From Bordetella sp. (GTDB lineage: Bacteria > Pseudomonadota > Alphaproteobacteria > Caulobacterales > Caulobacteraceae), in the NCBI GenBank assembly GCA_017308115.1, contig JAFKFS010000019.1, forward strand, positions 1 through 60,602: a stretch of 60,602 nucleotides of DNA, written 5' to 3'. Position 1 is the first letter of the stretch, and each line of letters begins with the position of its first letter. Shown here piece after piece: positions 8,607 through 18,540 of this stretch. A model generated the notes under the pieces. That model was not told the DNA's origin. It ran no database searches and was given only the letters and a program-made list of their open reading frames with translations. Position numbers and translations under genes: made by a program.

Positions 8607-9866
8607 TCACAGCTCCACGTCCAGATGTTTGGCCACAGTGTTGATGTCCTTATCGCCCCGGCCCGACAGGACGATCACCAGATCGCCGTCCTTGCCGATC
8701 TGCCTGGCGACGTCCCCGGCGCGCGCCAGGGCGTGCGAGGACTCCAGCGCCGGGATGATGCCTTCCAGCCTGCACAGGGTCTGGAACGCGTCCAGCGCCT
8801 CGGCGTCCGTCGCCGACAGATATTCGCCCCGGCCCAGGTCGTGCAGCCAGGCGTGCTCCGGCCCGATCCCCGGATAGTCGAGCCCGGCCGAGATGGAGTG
8901 GCCCTCCAGGATCTGGCCGTCGGCGTCCTGCAGCAGATAGGTGCGGTTGCCGTGCAGCACGCCCGAGCGCCCGCCCTTCAGGCTGGCGGCGTGGTCGGGG
9001 GTGTCCAGGCCGAGGCCCGCCGCCTCGACCCCGATCAGACGCACGGCCTCGTCTTCGATGAAGGGGTGCATGGCGCCGATGGCGTTCGATCCGCCGCCGA
9101 TGCAGGCCATGACCGCGTCGGGCAGGCGGCCGATCTGACGCTGAGCCTGGGCCTTGATCTCCCTGCCGATCACCGACTGGAAATCGCGCACCATGGCCGG
9201 ATAGGGGGCCGGGCCCGCCGCCGTGCCGATGATGTAATAGGTGTCGGCGACATTGGTGACCCAGTCGCGCATCGCCTCGTTCATGGCGTCCTTCAGCGTC
9301 GCCGCCCCCGCCGTCACCGCCGAGACCTCGGCGCCCAGCAGCTTCATGCGGAAGACGTTCGGCTGCTGTCGGGCCACGTCGACGGAGCCCATGTAGACAG
9401 TGCAGGGCAGGCCGAAGCGGGCGCAGACGGTGGCCGAGGCGACCCCGTGCTGACCGGCCCCGGTCTCGGCGATGATGCGCGTCTTGCCCATGCGGCGGGC
9501 CAGCAGGATCTGGCCCATGCAGTTGTTGATCTTGTGCGCGCCCGTGTGGTTCAGGTCCTCGCGCTTCAGCCAGATCTTGGCGCCGCCGAAATGCTCGGTC
9601 AGACGCTCGGCGAAATAGAGCGGGCTGGCGCGGCCGACGTAGTGCTCCAGATAGCCGTCCAGTTCGGCCTGGAAGCCGGGGTCCGCCCTGGCCGCCTTAT
9701 AGGCCGCGTCCAGTTCGTGGATCAGCGGCATCAGGGTCTCGGGCACGAAGCGGCCGCCATAAGGGCCGAAGCGGCCCTCGGCGTCAGGCCAGGCGTAGGA
9801 ATTCGGTAGGGCGTTCACGGTCTGGGGCACGGTCTGGGGCACGGTCTGGGGCACGGTCTGGGGCAC
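8607..9866 (-). CDS. trpB: Tryptophan synthase beta chain with tandem-repeat N-terminus
   Basis: A PLP enzyme of up to 419 residues that joins indole to serine. The pyridoxal lysine lies in [22 protein letters not shown] is the phosphate-binding loop and LSGRGDKD the C-terminal signature. The N-terminus is unusual: the first residues are PQTV repeated four times, encoded by four exact 12-bp units (9816-9863). Each unit supplies a GTG, so five in-frame GTG codons (9866, 9854, 9842, 9830, 9818) could be the start. The conserved protein begins around [21 protein letters not shown]. It follows trpF by 32 bp. Confidence 0.95.
   Translation of the reverse strand: MPQTVPQTVPQTVPQTVNALPNSYAWPDAEGRFGPYGGRFVPETLMPLIHELDAAYKAARADPGFQAELDGYLEHYVGRASPLYFAERLTEHFGGAKIWLKREDLNHTGAHKINNCMGQILLARRMGKTRIIAETGAGQHGVASATVCARFGLPCTVYMGSVDVARQQPNVFRMKLLGAEVSAVTAGAATLKDAMNEAMRDWVTNVADTYYIIGTAAGPAPYPAMVRDFQSVIGREIKAQAQRQIGRLPDAVMACIGGGSNAIGAMHPFIEDEAVRLIGVEAAGLGLDTPDHAASLKGGRSGVLHGNRTYLLQDADGQILEGHSISAGLDYPGIGPEHAWLHDLGRGEYLSATDAEALDAFQTLCRLEGIIPALESSHALARAGDVARQIGKDGDLVIVLSGRGDKDINTVAKHLDVEL
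9816..9866 (-). repeat. 12-bp tandem repeat encoding PQTV at the trpB start
   Basis: Four exact copies of CACGGTCTGGGG (plus strand) at 9816-9863 plus a fifth partial CAC. On the coding strand every unit starts with GTG, a possible start codon, and a change in copy number keeps the frame. Confidence 0.95.
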
Positions 9867-9898
9867 AACGAAAGTCTTCAGGGAGGAAGGCGACGAAA

Positions 9899-10537
9899 TC
9901 AGGACCGCGATGCGGCGTCCAGAAAAGCTTTGATCAGGGCCCGGTCCTTAACACCCGGCGCGCTTTCGACGCCAGAGGAGACATCGACCATCGGCGCCCC
10001 GGAAATGCGCACCGCCTCGGAAACATTTTGCGGATCCAGCCCGCCTGCGAGGAACCAGTTTGCCGGAAGCGCCCGTCCCTGCATCAGCCTCCAGTCGAAC
10101 GAGGCCCCCACCCCGCCCGGCAGGTCGGCGCCCTTCGGCGGCCTGGCGTCGAACAGCAGATGGTCGGCGACGCCGGTCCAGTCGGCGACGCCGGCGAAGT
10201 CCGCCTCGTCCCGGATCGGCAGGGCCTTGATGATCCCCGCCCCCGTCAGCCGCCGCGCCTCGGCCGCGCGCTGGGGCGTCTCATGGCCGTGCAACTGGAT
10301 CAGGTCGGGCCGCAGGATCAGGGCGACCTCGCTCAGCAGGGCGTCGTCGGGATCGACCAGGACGGCGACAACCTTCGCATTTCCGCGCGCCCGGTCGAAC
10401 AGGGTGGCGGCGTGCAGCGGCGGGATGTGACGCGGGCTCCTGGGAAACACCACCGCCCCGACGAAGGCCACTCCGCCGTGAAGCGCCGCATCCAGCGTAT
10501 CCGGCGTCGTCAGGCCGCAGATCTTGGTGAGGGTCAT
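9899..10537 (-). CDS. trpF: Phosphoribosylanthranilate isomerase
   Basis: A 212-residue TIM-barrel enzyme of tryptophan synthesis. It starts [15 protein letters not shown], where the Cys is the catalytic base of the family; [27 protein letters not shown] and [12 protein letters not shown] follow, and D in [11 protein letters not shown] is the general acid region. The frame also extends to a GTG at 10576 with GGAG nine bases before it, so a 13-residue longer form is possible. First gene of the trp unit. Confidence 0.93.
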   Translation of the reverse strand: MTLTKICGLTTPDTLDAALHGGVAFVGAVVFPRSPRHIPPLHAATLFDRARGNAKVVAVLVDPDDALLSEVALILRPDLIQLHGHETPQRAAEARRLTGAGIIKALPIRDEADFAGVADWTGVADHLLFDARPPKGADLPGGVGASFDWRLMQGRALPANWFLAGGLDPQNVSEAVRISGAPMVDVSSGVESAPGVKDRALIKAFLDAASRS

Positions 10538-10590
10538 GGCGGTGAGGTGCGCGAGTGAAGCAGAGAGGTCAAGCACGCCCTTTTCTCCCC

Positions 10591-10680
10591 GCTCACCCCG
10601 GCGGACGCCGGGGCCAGTGCTTTGGCGGCAAACGCGGCGTATGGGGCTCTCACTGGGTCCCGGCGTCCGCCGGGATGAGC
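10591..10680. repeat. Palindromic repeat element, empty form
   Basis: A near-perfect inverted repeat: GCTCACCCCGGCGGACGCCG at the left and its inverted counterpart CGGCGTCCGCCGGGATGAGC at the right, with GGCC/GGTCC-CAGTG arms and about 30 bp of loop (CTTTGGCGGCAAACGCGG...). The same arms and loop edges bracket a GIY-YIG gene at 44139-44524. It separates trpF from the pseudouridine synthase gene. Confidence 0.8.
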
Positions 10681-10684
10681 GGAC

Positions 10685-11425
10685 TTAGGAGGCGAAGATC
10701 GAAGCGATCTCGTCCTCGCTCAGCAGCCGCCATTCGCCCGGCGCCAGATCATCCGGCAGCGCCAGCCCGCCCAGCCGCTCGCGGTGCAAGGCCTCGACAT
10801 GATTGCCGACCGCCGCGAACATGCGGCGCACCTGATGGTATCGCCCCTCCGTCACCGTCAGCAGGGCCTCGGTCGGCGACACGACCTCCAGAACGGCGGG
10901 CGCCAGCGGCTTGTCCTCGCCCTCCAGCACCAGCTCGCCCGAGGCGAACAGCGCCCCTTCCGTCCCGTTCAGCGGCCGCGCCAGGGTCGCGCGATAGACC
11001 TTGGCCACATGGCGCTTGGGTGAAATCACCCGGTGCAGCAGATCGCCGTCGTCGGTCAGCAGCAGCAGGCCGCTCGTCTGCTTGTCCAGCCGCCCGATGG
11101 TCGAGATCGCCGGGTCGCGCCGCCGCCAGCGGTCAGGCAGGACGTCATAGACCAGCGCCCCGTCCTCCTTGTGCGAACAGGTCATGCCAAGCGGCTTGTT
11201 CAGCAGAACGACCAGACCCGGAACCGGGTCCAGCGGCTCGCCGTCGATCTCCATGCGCGTCGGCAGGTCGGGCGTCACCGGAATGCGCTGGGACACATCA
11301 GTCAGATCGGCGCCGTCCAGCACGACGCCGCCCGCCTTGCCCAGCCGCGCCATCTCGGCCCGCGAGCCGTAGCCCATCGAGCCCAGCAGCCTGTCCACGC
11401 GGGACGTTGGAATCTTCTTGCTCAT
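10685..11425 (-). CDS. rsuA: Pseudouridine synthase, RsuA family (16S rRNA type)
   Basis: A 246-residue enzyme that isomerises a uridine in rRNA. An N-terminal S4-like RNA-binding segment (SRVDRLLGSMGYGSRAEMARL) precedes the catalytic domain with LLNKPLGMTCSHK and the signature GRLDKQTSGLLLLT, whose Asp is the nucleophile. EGRYHQVRRMF is the second family motif. Length and motifs fit RsuA better than RluB/E, but the exact target base is inference. Preceded by a 39-bp tandem repeat array. Confidence 0.88.
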   Translation of the reverse strand: MSKKIPTSRVDRLLGSMGYGSRAEMARLGKAGGVVLDGADLTDVSQRIPVTPDLPTRMEIDGEPLDPVPGLVVLLNKPLGMTCSHKEDGALVYDVLPDRWRRRDPAISTIGRLDKQTSGLLLLTDDGDLLHRVISPKRHVAKVYRATLARPLNGTEGALFASGELVLEGEDKPLAPAVLEVVSPTEALLTVTEGRYHQVRRMFAAVGNHVEALHRERLGGLALPDDLAPGEWRLLSEDEIASIFAS

Positions 11426-11534
11426 GCCCTATCGCCCTTCGGGCTGCTTGAGGGCTTATGCCTCGCCCTATCGCCCTTCGGGCTGCTTGAGGGCTTATGC
11501 CTCGCCCTATCGCCCTTCGGGCTGCTTGAGGGCG
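11426..11534. repeat. 39-bp tandem repeat, three units
   Basis: Units begin at 11426, 11465 and 11504. Each contains GCCCTTCGGGCTGC, a GCCC/GGGC hairpin with a TTC loop, then TTGAGGGC. The third unit is truncated at its end. The array lies between two leftward genes and could form a row of short hairpins in their transcript. Confidence 0.9.
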
Positions 11535-11537
11535 GGA

Positions 11538-12437
11538 TCACTTCACCGCCTCGAAAACCTTGTAGCCGCCCTGATCCACGACCATCCGCACCCGCTTGAA
11601 GGCGGCGTCCAGTTCGGCCTCATAGGGCAGGTGGCGGTTGGCGACGATCCAGGCCGTTCCGCCCTTCCTTAGCATCTCGGCCGCCTTGCGGATGAAGGAC
11701 TGCCCCAGGCGCCGGTCCTCGGCCCCGCCGTCGTGGAAGGGCGGATTGCTGACGATGAAGTCCAGGTCGCCTGTCCCGTCCAGCGTCCGCACGTCGGCCC
11801 AGTCGAAGCTGGCCCGCGCATCCTCGACATTGCGCTTCGCCGCCTCGACCGCGCGCCGGTCGATGTCGATCAGCCGCAGAGCCGCCACAGCCGACGACCG
11901 CAGCACCACCGTCGACAGCGCCCCGAAACCGCAGCCCAGATCAGCGCCCGCCCCCTTCAGCGGCGGCAGGACTTCGGCCAACAAGGCCGTGCCCGGATCG
12001 ATCCGATCCCAGGCGAAGATTCCCGGCTGCGACCAGGCCTCCAGCCCCGGAACCACGCGCGGCGCGCCCGCCTCGATCGCGGCCTCCAGCCCTTCAACCG
12101 CCTCGGGCCGGATGACGACGCAGCGGCGATGATGCGCCTTGGCCGTCTCGATGACCTCCAGCCCGAAGCCCTTCAGCTCCTTGCCCAGCCGCGAGCCGCC
12201 CTTGTCCTTGGGCGCCATGACGTCCAGCCGCCCGCCGGGTTTCAGCGCCCTCAGCGCCAGGGCCAGCGTATAGCGCCGCTCGGCCGCGCCGGGCGGGGCA
12301 TAGAGCATCACCCCGTCGGCCGATCCGGGCGCGACCGTCTCCAGCGCCGTCGAGCCGGGGATCAGTGGCGAGGTCTGGGTCGCCGTCGACGGCGGATCGA
12401 ACACCGCAGGCGGGCGGCCGTAGAGAAGCATGGTCAT
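11538..12437 (-). CDS. RsmC-like class I methyltransferase
   Basis: A 299-residue SAM-dependent methyltransferase. The C-terminal domain has the SAM-binding GADLGCGFGALSTV, the acidic LIDIDRRAVE, and FIVSNPPFHDGG, the N-P-P-F motif of enzymes that methylate exocyclic amines of RNA bases. The N-terminal half resembles the degenerate methyltransferase domain of RsmC (YTLALALRALKPGGRLDVMAPKDKGG). The frame stays open to 12707, but the ATG at 12437 begins the conserved part; the upstream sequence is low-complexity repeat. Substrate guanine in 16S rRNA is the usual RsmC assignment, not shown by the sequence. Confidence 0.85.
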   Translation of the reverse strand: MTMLLYGRPPAVFDPPSTATQTSPLIPGSTALETVAPGSADGVMLYAPPGAAERRYTLALALRALKPGGRLDVMAPKDKGGSRLGKELKGFGLEVIETAKAHHRRCVVIRPEAVEGLEAAIEAGAPRVVPGLEAWSQPGIFAWDRIDPGTALLAEVLPPLKGAGADLGCGFGALSTVVLRSSAVAALRLIDIDRRAVEAAKRNVEDARASFDWADVRTLDGTGDLDFIVSNPPFHDGGAEDRRLGQSFIRKAAEMLRKGGTAWIVANRHLPYEAELDAAFKRVRMVVDQGGYKVFEAVK

Positions 12438-12633
12438 GAGGGCGCTATATCTTTTTCCTCCCTGTTCGCGAAGCGAATGGGGAGGGGGACCACGAAGTGG
12501 CGGAGGGGCTTGTGGCGAGCCAGGCCTTGGCGGCGGCGGGAGACATGGCGGCGGAGCCAGGCGGCCCCTGCGTCTCGGCGGCTGTCGCCGCCGATCCACC
12601 TCCCCATCGCTCCGCAACAGAGAGGAGAAGCGG
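12438..12633. repeat. Divergent intergenic region with palindromic repeat arms
   Basis: The 196-bp gap between the divergent methyltransferase and recQ genes holds CCTCCCTGTTCGCGAAGCG / AATGGGGAGGGGGACCACG near 12457-12495 and an inverted CACCTCCCCATCGC near 12597-12610, the same class of element as at 4892. No promoter consensus was recognised. Confidence 0.55.
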
Positions 12634-14538
<1,905 letters not shown>

Positions 14539-14617
14539 CGGCTTCCATGACCAAAGCGTAACTGGCGAGGCGCCCTTCGCCCTGCCACGCTCGACGCGAA
14601 ACGGTCGAGGGACGGAC

Positions 14618-16108
14618 ATGAAACGAGTTCTGGCGGCGGGCGTCGCCGGCCTGGCGATGGCGGGCGCGGTTCAGGCTCAGGAGGCGCCGCCGCCGATGGA
14701 TCAGCCGCGCGACTGGTCGGCGACCCTGGCCCAGGACGCGGCCGACCTGCACGACATCATGATCGACAGCCACCCGGGCACGCACGATCCGCTCAACCCC
14801 GCCTTCCGCGTCCGGCTGGATGAAGGCCTGGCCGTCGCACGGGCGCGAGCCCGGACGACCACCGACGCCGGCGGCTGGTGGTGGGCGCTGCGGGCCTATG
14901 TCGCCGGCTTCGAAGACGGCCATGTCCAGATCGGGATCAAGCAGCCCGGCTATGGTTTTCCCACCCGCTGGCCCGGCTTCCTGACCGTCTATCGCGGCGC
15001 CGATCAGGTGGTGTCCGACCGCGATCCGGCCGACGAGACGACCCCGCCTCTGGGCGCGCGCCTGATCGATTGCGACGGCGTGGACGCCGAAACCCTGGCC
15101 GAGCGACGCATCGGCCAGTTCCGGGGCCGCTGGTTCCTGGAGGCTCAGCGCGCCCTCTATGGCGACTGGCAATTCCTCAACGCCTCCAATCCCTGGATCG
15201 ACGAGATGCGCCAGTGCCGGTTCGAGGCCGACGGCGCGACGCGGACCTACGCCCTCGCCTGGCGCGCCGCCCCCGACGACCTGGCCGAGCGGCGCGGCCG
15301 ACTGGCCCAGCGCGCCCGGCCCGACTTCGGTCTGAAGCATCTGGACGACGGCGGCTTCTGGATCTCGACGCCCTCGTTCAACGGCGATCCAGGCGGGGAG
15401 GTCCACGCCCGGCTGACGGCCCTGATCGCCGAGATGAACGCGAAACAGGCGGCGCTGCGCCTGGCCCCCTATGTCGTGCTGGACCTGCGCGGCAACGGCG
15501 GCGGCTCCTCGCACTGGAGCGTCGAAATGGCCCGCGCCCTGTGGGGATGGGACTGGATCATGGCCCAGCCCCTGCCCCGGACCGAGGCCGTCGAGTGGCG
15601 GGCGTCGGACGACAACCTGGCCGAAATCTCGGCCTTCCGAGACCGGCTGCGCGCCACGGGCGGCCAGGCGGAGCTGATCGCCTGGGCCGAACGGGCCGCG
15701 ACCGGCATGCAGGCCGCCCAGGCGGCGGGCCGGCCCTACTGGCGCGACAGCGGCGAGGACGAGGCGGCCGAACCCGGCCCGTCCGCCTCCGCGCCCCAGC
15801 TGATGGCGGGCCGCGTCTATGTGCTGACCGATTCCGGCTGCGGCTCGGCCTGCCTGGACGCCGTGGACCTGTGGAAGGCGGTCGGCGCGATCCAGGTCGG
15901 CCGCGAGACCTCGGCCGACACCGTCTATATGGAGGTCCGCAGCCCGACCCTGGCCAGCGGCCTGGCCGAGATCGCCGTGCCGATGAAGGTCTATCGCGGC
16001 CGCGCCCGCGGCAACAACGAGCCCCAGCGCCCCGCCTACCTCATCGAAGGCGACATGACCGACGAGGCCGCCTTACTGGCCGCGATCCGCCGGCTTCAGC
16101 CGAACTGA
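14618..16108 (+). CDS. Secreted S41-family peptidase-like protein
   Basis: A 496-residue protein with a signal peptide (MKRVLAAGVAGLAMAGAVQA) followed by a mature domain. The C-terminal half resembles tail-specific/S41 proteases: VVLDLRGNGGGSSHWS is the DLRGN-G-G strand, and VLTDSGCGSACLDAVDLW contains the likely nucleophile Ser in the TDSGC(G)SA context; GRETSADT follows. Acts in the periplasm if the signal is used. No PDZ domain is obvious in the N-terminal half. Substrate unknown. Confidence 0.8.
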   Translation: MKRVLAAGVAGLAMAGAVQAQEAPPPMDQPRDWSATLAQDAADLHDIMIDSHPGTHDPLNPAFRVRLDEGLAVARARARTTTDAGGWWWALRAYVAGFEDGHVQIGIKQPGYGFPTRWPGFLTVYRGADQVVSDRDPADETTPPLGARLIDCDGVDAETLAERRIGQFRGRWFLEAQRALYGDWQFLNASNPWIDEMRQCRFEADGATRTYALAWRAAPDDLAERRGRLAQRARPDFGLKHLDDGGFWISTPSFNGDPGGEVHARLTALIAEMNAKQAALRLAPYVVLDLRGNGGGSSHWSVEMARALWGWDWIMAQPLPRTEAVEWRASDDNLAEISAFRDRLRATGGQAELIAWAERAATGMQAAQAAGRPYWRDSGEDEAAEPGPSASAPQLMAGRVYVLTDSGCGSACLDAVDLWKAVGAIQVGRETSADTVYMEVRSPTLASGLAEIAVPMKVYRGRARGNNEPQRPAYLIEGDMTDEAALLAAIRRLQPN

Positions 16109-16112
16109 CGCC

Positions 16113-17027
16113 TCAGCGCAGGAAGCGTTCGACCGCCTGCTGGAACTGGCGCGGGCGGTCGATCATGACCATGTGCTCGGCGCCCTCGATCCGTTCGAAG
16201 GTCGCCGGGCGCGGCAGGGAGCGATAGCCGGCGCGGAACAGGCCGTCGACCTGGCTGCGCGGGCTGCTGTCGTCGGGGCTCCAGCCATAGACGACCGTGA
16301 CCGGCGCCTCGATCAGGGGCAGGCGCGCGCGCAGGTCCGTGGTCATCACCTCATACAGGCCCTGGGCCAGGACGCGGCGGTCCCCGCCCTGCCAGCCCAG
16401 GCCGCCCATCAGGCTGTCGGCCGCGCCGCCCAGCTCCAGCCCCATGGAGGCCGCCTGGGTGCGCAGGGCCTGGTCGCCCAGCAGCATCAGGCCCTGATAG
16501 GCGATGCGGGCCAGGGGTTCGACGTCGGCGGCGGTCGAGCCGGGACTGATCAGCGACGGGAAGAAGGGCGAGGCGTCCACCACCATGACCTTGCCGATCC
16601 GGTCGCCCGCGTCGGCGGCGACGCGCAGGGCCACCTGGCCGCCCATGGAGTGGCCGATCAGGGCGGGGCGGCGCAGACCCTGTTCCTCGATATAGCGGCG
16701 GATCTCGGCGGCGGTCGGCGCGCCGACCAGCCCCTCGGCGTTGCCCCCGGGCGCCGTCTCGCCGAAACCGCGCACCGTCACCAGATGCACCCGATAACGC
16801 CCCTCCAGCGCCGTCGCCGTGCGCGCCCAGACCGCCGAGGTCGAGGCCAGGCCGGGGATCAGCACCACGTCCGGCCCGCGCCCCTTCGCCTCCACCAGAA
16901 TGCGCGCCGACTGGAACGACGCGGGCCCGGACGCGGCGGTCGGCGGCGCCGATCCCCCGGCCAGGACGGCGGTGGGCGCGCCCAGCAGCAGGGCGCAAAG
17001 CAGGGCGAAACGGAACAGGCGGCGCAT
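16113..17027 (-). CDS. Exported alpha/beta hydrolase
   Basis: A 304-residue alpha/beta-hydrolase with an N-terminal signal peptide (MRRLFRFALLCALLLGAPTAVLA). The nucleophile elbow is IGHSMGG, the oxyanion region VVLIPGLASTSAVW, an acidic residue lies in VVYGWSPDDSS, and the catalytic His is in EGAEHMVMIDRP. The frame extends 21 residues upstream, but the ATG at 17027 starts the signal peptide. It converges with the S41 gene, four bases apart. Substrate not predictable. Confidence 0.82.
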   Translation of the reverse strand: MRRLFRFALLCALLLGAPTAVLAGGSAPPTAASGPASFQSARILVEAKGRGPDVVLIPGLASTSAVWARTATALEGRYRVHLVTVRGFGETAPGGNAEGLVGAPTAAEIRRYIEEQGLRRPALIGHSMGGQVALRVAADAGDRIGKVMVVDASPFFPSLISPGSTAADVEPLARIAYQGLMLLGDQALRTQAASMGLELGGAADSLMGGLGWQGGDRRVLAQGLYEVMTTDLRARLPLIEAPVTVVYGWSPDDSSPRSQVDGLFRAGYRSLPRPATFERIEGAEHMVMIDRPRQFQQAVERFLR

Positions 17028-17144
17028 GAGGTCAGCCTGCCGCGCGATAAGGGCGAAACCTCGACCGGGATGGACGACGCGCCTGACCATTGTCTTTTTC
17101 GTTCAACAGGAGTGAAATCCGCTCAATTACTTGGGGAGGATGCG

Positions 17145-17588
17145 ATGAAATCAATCACAGTCACCATTGCCGCCGCCGTCGCCGCCCTGGCGGCTTCGCC
17201 CGCCCTGGCCGAAAGCTGGCACATCGTCTCGCGCAGTTCCGCCACTGTCTTCATGCTGGACGTGGATTCCATCGCCGAGGCGGGCGACGCCCGCACCGCC
17301 ACGCTGGCGCGCGTTCCGGCCTCCGGGCCGGCTGACGACCTGTCCTATTCCGCCGGCGAGATCAACATCCGGTGCGCCGCCAACCAGTCCAAGCCGGGCG
17401 TGGAAGTGATCTACGGACCCGACGGCGCCGAGCAGGAGCGCATCGACGACGGCTACGACTTCGACGCCATCGCCCGGAACTCGCTGGATTCCTACGTCAA
17501 GGACATGATCTGCGAAAATCAGCGCAGCGCCAGCGTCTATCCGTCGATCCGCGCCTTCATCGAAGCCGGGCGTCCTCGCGCAGACTGA
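17145..17588 (+). CDS. Small exported protein of unknown function
   Basis: A 147-residue protein with a signal peptide (MKSITVTIAAAVAALAASPALA) and a compact mature part beginning SWHIVSRSSATVFMLDVDSI. Two Cys (IRCAANQ and MICENQ) could form a disulfide. The W-x-x-V ... D-x-x-S-I pattern is reminiscent of surface-adhesin-E-like small domains, but this is weak. GGGGAGGA sits at the right distance before the ATG. It is divergent from the hydrolase gene. Confidence 0.75.
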   Translation: MKSITVTIAAAVAALAASPALAESWHIVSRSSATVFMLDVDSIAEAGDARTATLARVPASGPADDLSYSAGEINIRCAANQSKPGVEVIYGPDGAEQERIDDGYDFDAIARNSLDSYVKDMICENQRSASVYPSIRAFIEAGRPRAD

Positions 17589-17601
17589 GCCGATATCCAA
17601 C

Positions 17602-17644
17602 CGCCCCTGCCGGGGCCGGCGTCTATCGCCGGACCGCAGGGGCG
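17602..17644 (+). terminator. GC-rich hairpin after the small exported protein gene
   Basis: CGCCCCTGC and GCAGGGGCG form a nine-base stem around an inner GGCCGGCG/CGCCGG helix, 14 bases after the stop. No T-tract follows, so termination is only suggested. Confidence 0.4.
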
Positions 17645-17740
17645 CGTCCCCGTCCGGGCCGATCCCTTCCTCCGCCCTCACCGCCTGAGGCGGCGAAGTC
17701 GCGCCATTGAAAAACGGAGTCCCCGTTCGGAGCTGACGGA

Positions 17741-18294
17741 ATGTCGGAATTTGACGCGCTTTTCGCCTTCTACGTCCTGCTGCTCGGACTGGCGGTCGCC
17801 AACGTCGCGACCGCCTTCGCGGAAATGTACAAGGTGCGCGGCCGCGTCGTCATCGGATGGACGGTCCCGCTGCTGGGCGTCGTCGTCCTGGGCGCGGCCT
17901 GCCAGCAATGGCTGACCCTGTTCCGCGCCCAGGCGGACATGAAGCTGGGCCTCGGCGAGCTTCTCATCTGTCTGGCGATGGCCCTGCCCTACATCTTCAT
18001 CAGCCAGGTCATCCGGCCCCGTCACGACGAAGCCTCGTCGCTGGAGGCCTATTACGCCGAGCATCGCCGAATCCTGGTCGGGCCCTGCTGGTTCCCGTGC
18101 TCGCCAGCAGCGTCGTCAACGTGATCTATGCGGCGGCGCTGAACGACGGCTTCGTCACCGCCGCGCTCGGCTTCCTGATCTATCAGGGCGTCCGCTACGC
18201 CTGCATCATTCCCATGATGATCTGGCCGAACGTCGCCGTGCAGCGGGCGGGACTGGCCGTCCTGCTCGCCCACACGGTCCTGATGATGGTCTAG
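17741..18294 (+). pseudogene. Multi-helix membrane protein gene interrupted by one frameshift
   Basis: The first frame (17741-18124) encodes an integral membrane protein: FYVLLLGLAVANVATAFAEM, then two more hydrophobic segments, up to HRRILVG. It then runs out of homology-like sequence into a stop, while the overlapping -1 frame continues in the same style (LLVPVLASSVVNVIYAAAL, two further helices) to 18294. The switch lies at GGTCGGGCCCTG, about 18077-18090; one extra G would restore a single frame of about 184 residues. This is either a disrupted gene, a base-call error, or less likely programmed frameshifting. Family not recognised. Confidence 0.75.
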
Positions 18295-18302
18295 AGTGAA
18301 GC

Positions 18303-18429
18303 GGACCATCGATCTGAAACAGGACTGATCCAGTCCTGATGGTCCGAGTCATAAATGGTGCGAATGCTCTCACTGAAATGACTCGGCTTTCCCGGGCACG
18401 ATTCACCAAGGATGAGAAGCACCATTCAT
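18303..18429. repeat. Interlocked inverted repeats at the left island boundary
   Basis: Three overlapping inverted repeats in 127 bp: GGACCATC/GATGGTCC (18303-18310, 18338-18345) around AGGACTG/CAGTCCT (18321-18327, 18331-18337); CCGAGTCAT/ATGACTCGG (18344-18352, 18378-18386); and ATAAATGGTGC/GCACCATTCAT (18351-18361, 18419-18429). The first may terminate the upstream gene. Together they mark where chromosomal composition gives way to the island. Confidence 0.6.
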
Positions 18430-18500
18430 AATTTCTGAGACCTGACGATCTGCCGCTCAAAATTTATGAGAAACCGGATCGCGAACCGCAATCTCTGAGA
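18430..18500 (+). repeat. Phased AATTnnTGAGA repeats, left end of island
   Basis: AATTTCTGAGA (18430), AATTTATGAGA (18461) and AATCTCTGAGA (18490) recur every 29-31 bp just downstream of tniQ. Arrays of short transposase-binding sites of this kind are typical for the ends of Tn7-like elements. The same core appears inverted at 40018-40071. Confidence 0.5.
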
Positions 18501-18540
18501 TTTCGCGGGAGCAACCCCTCTCAGAGCTCGAACAGCGAGC
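18490..18540 (-). repeat. About 50-bp repeat, copy 1, at the 3' end of tniQ
   Basis: Covers the last codons and stop of tniQ and the sequence after it. On the minus strand it reads GCTCG-CTG-TTCGAGCT, then TTGCTCCCGCG and TCAGAGATT. It matches 25256-25302 at the end of the HNH gene in the same orientation, with small gaps. Confidence 0.75.

Noticed and set aside
17155-17681. Minus-strand frame opposite the small exported protein
   Set aside because: The plus strand has a clear signal peptide and ribosome site; the minus frame has neither.
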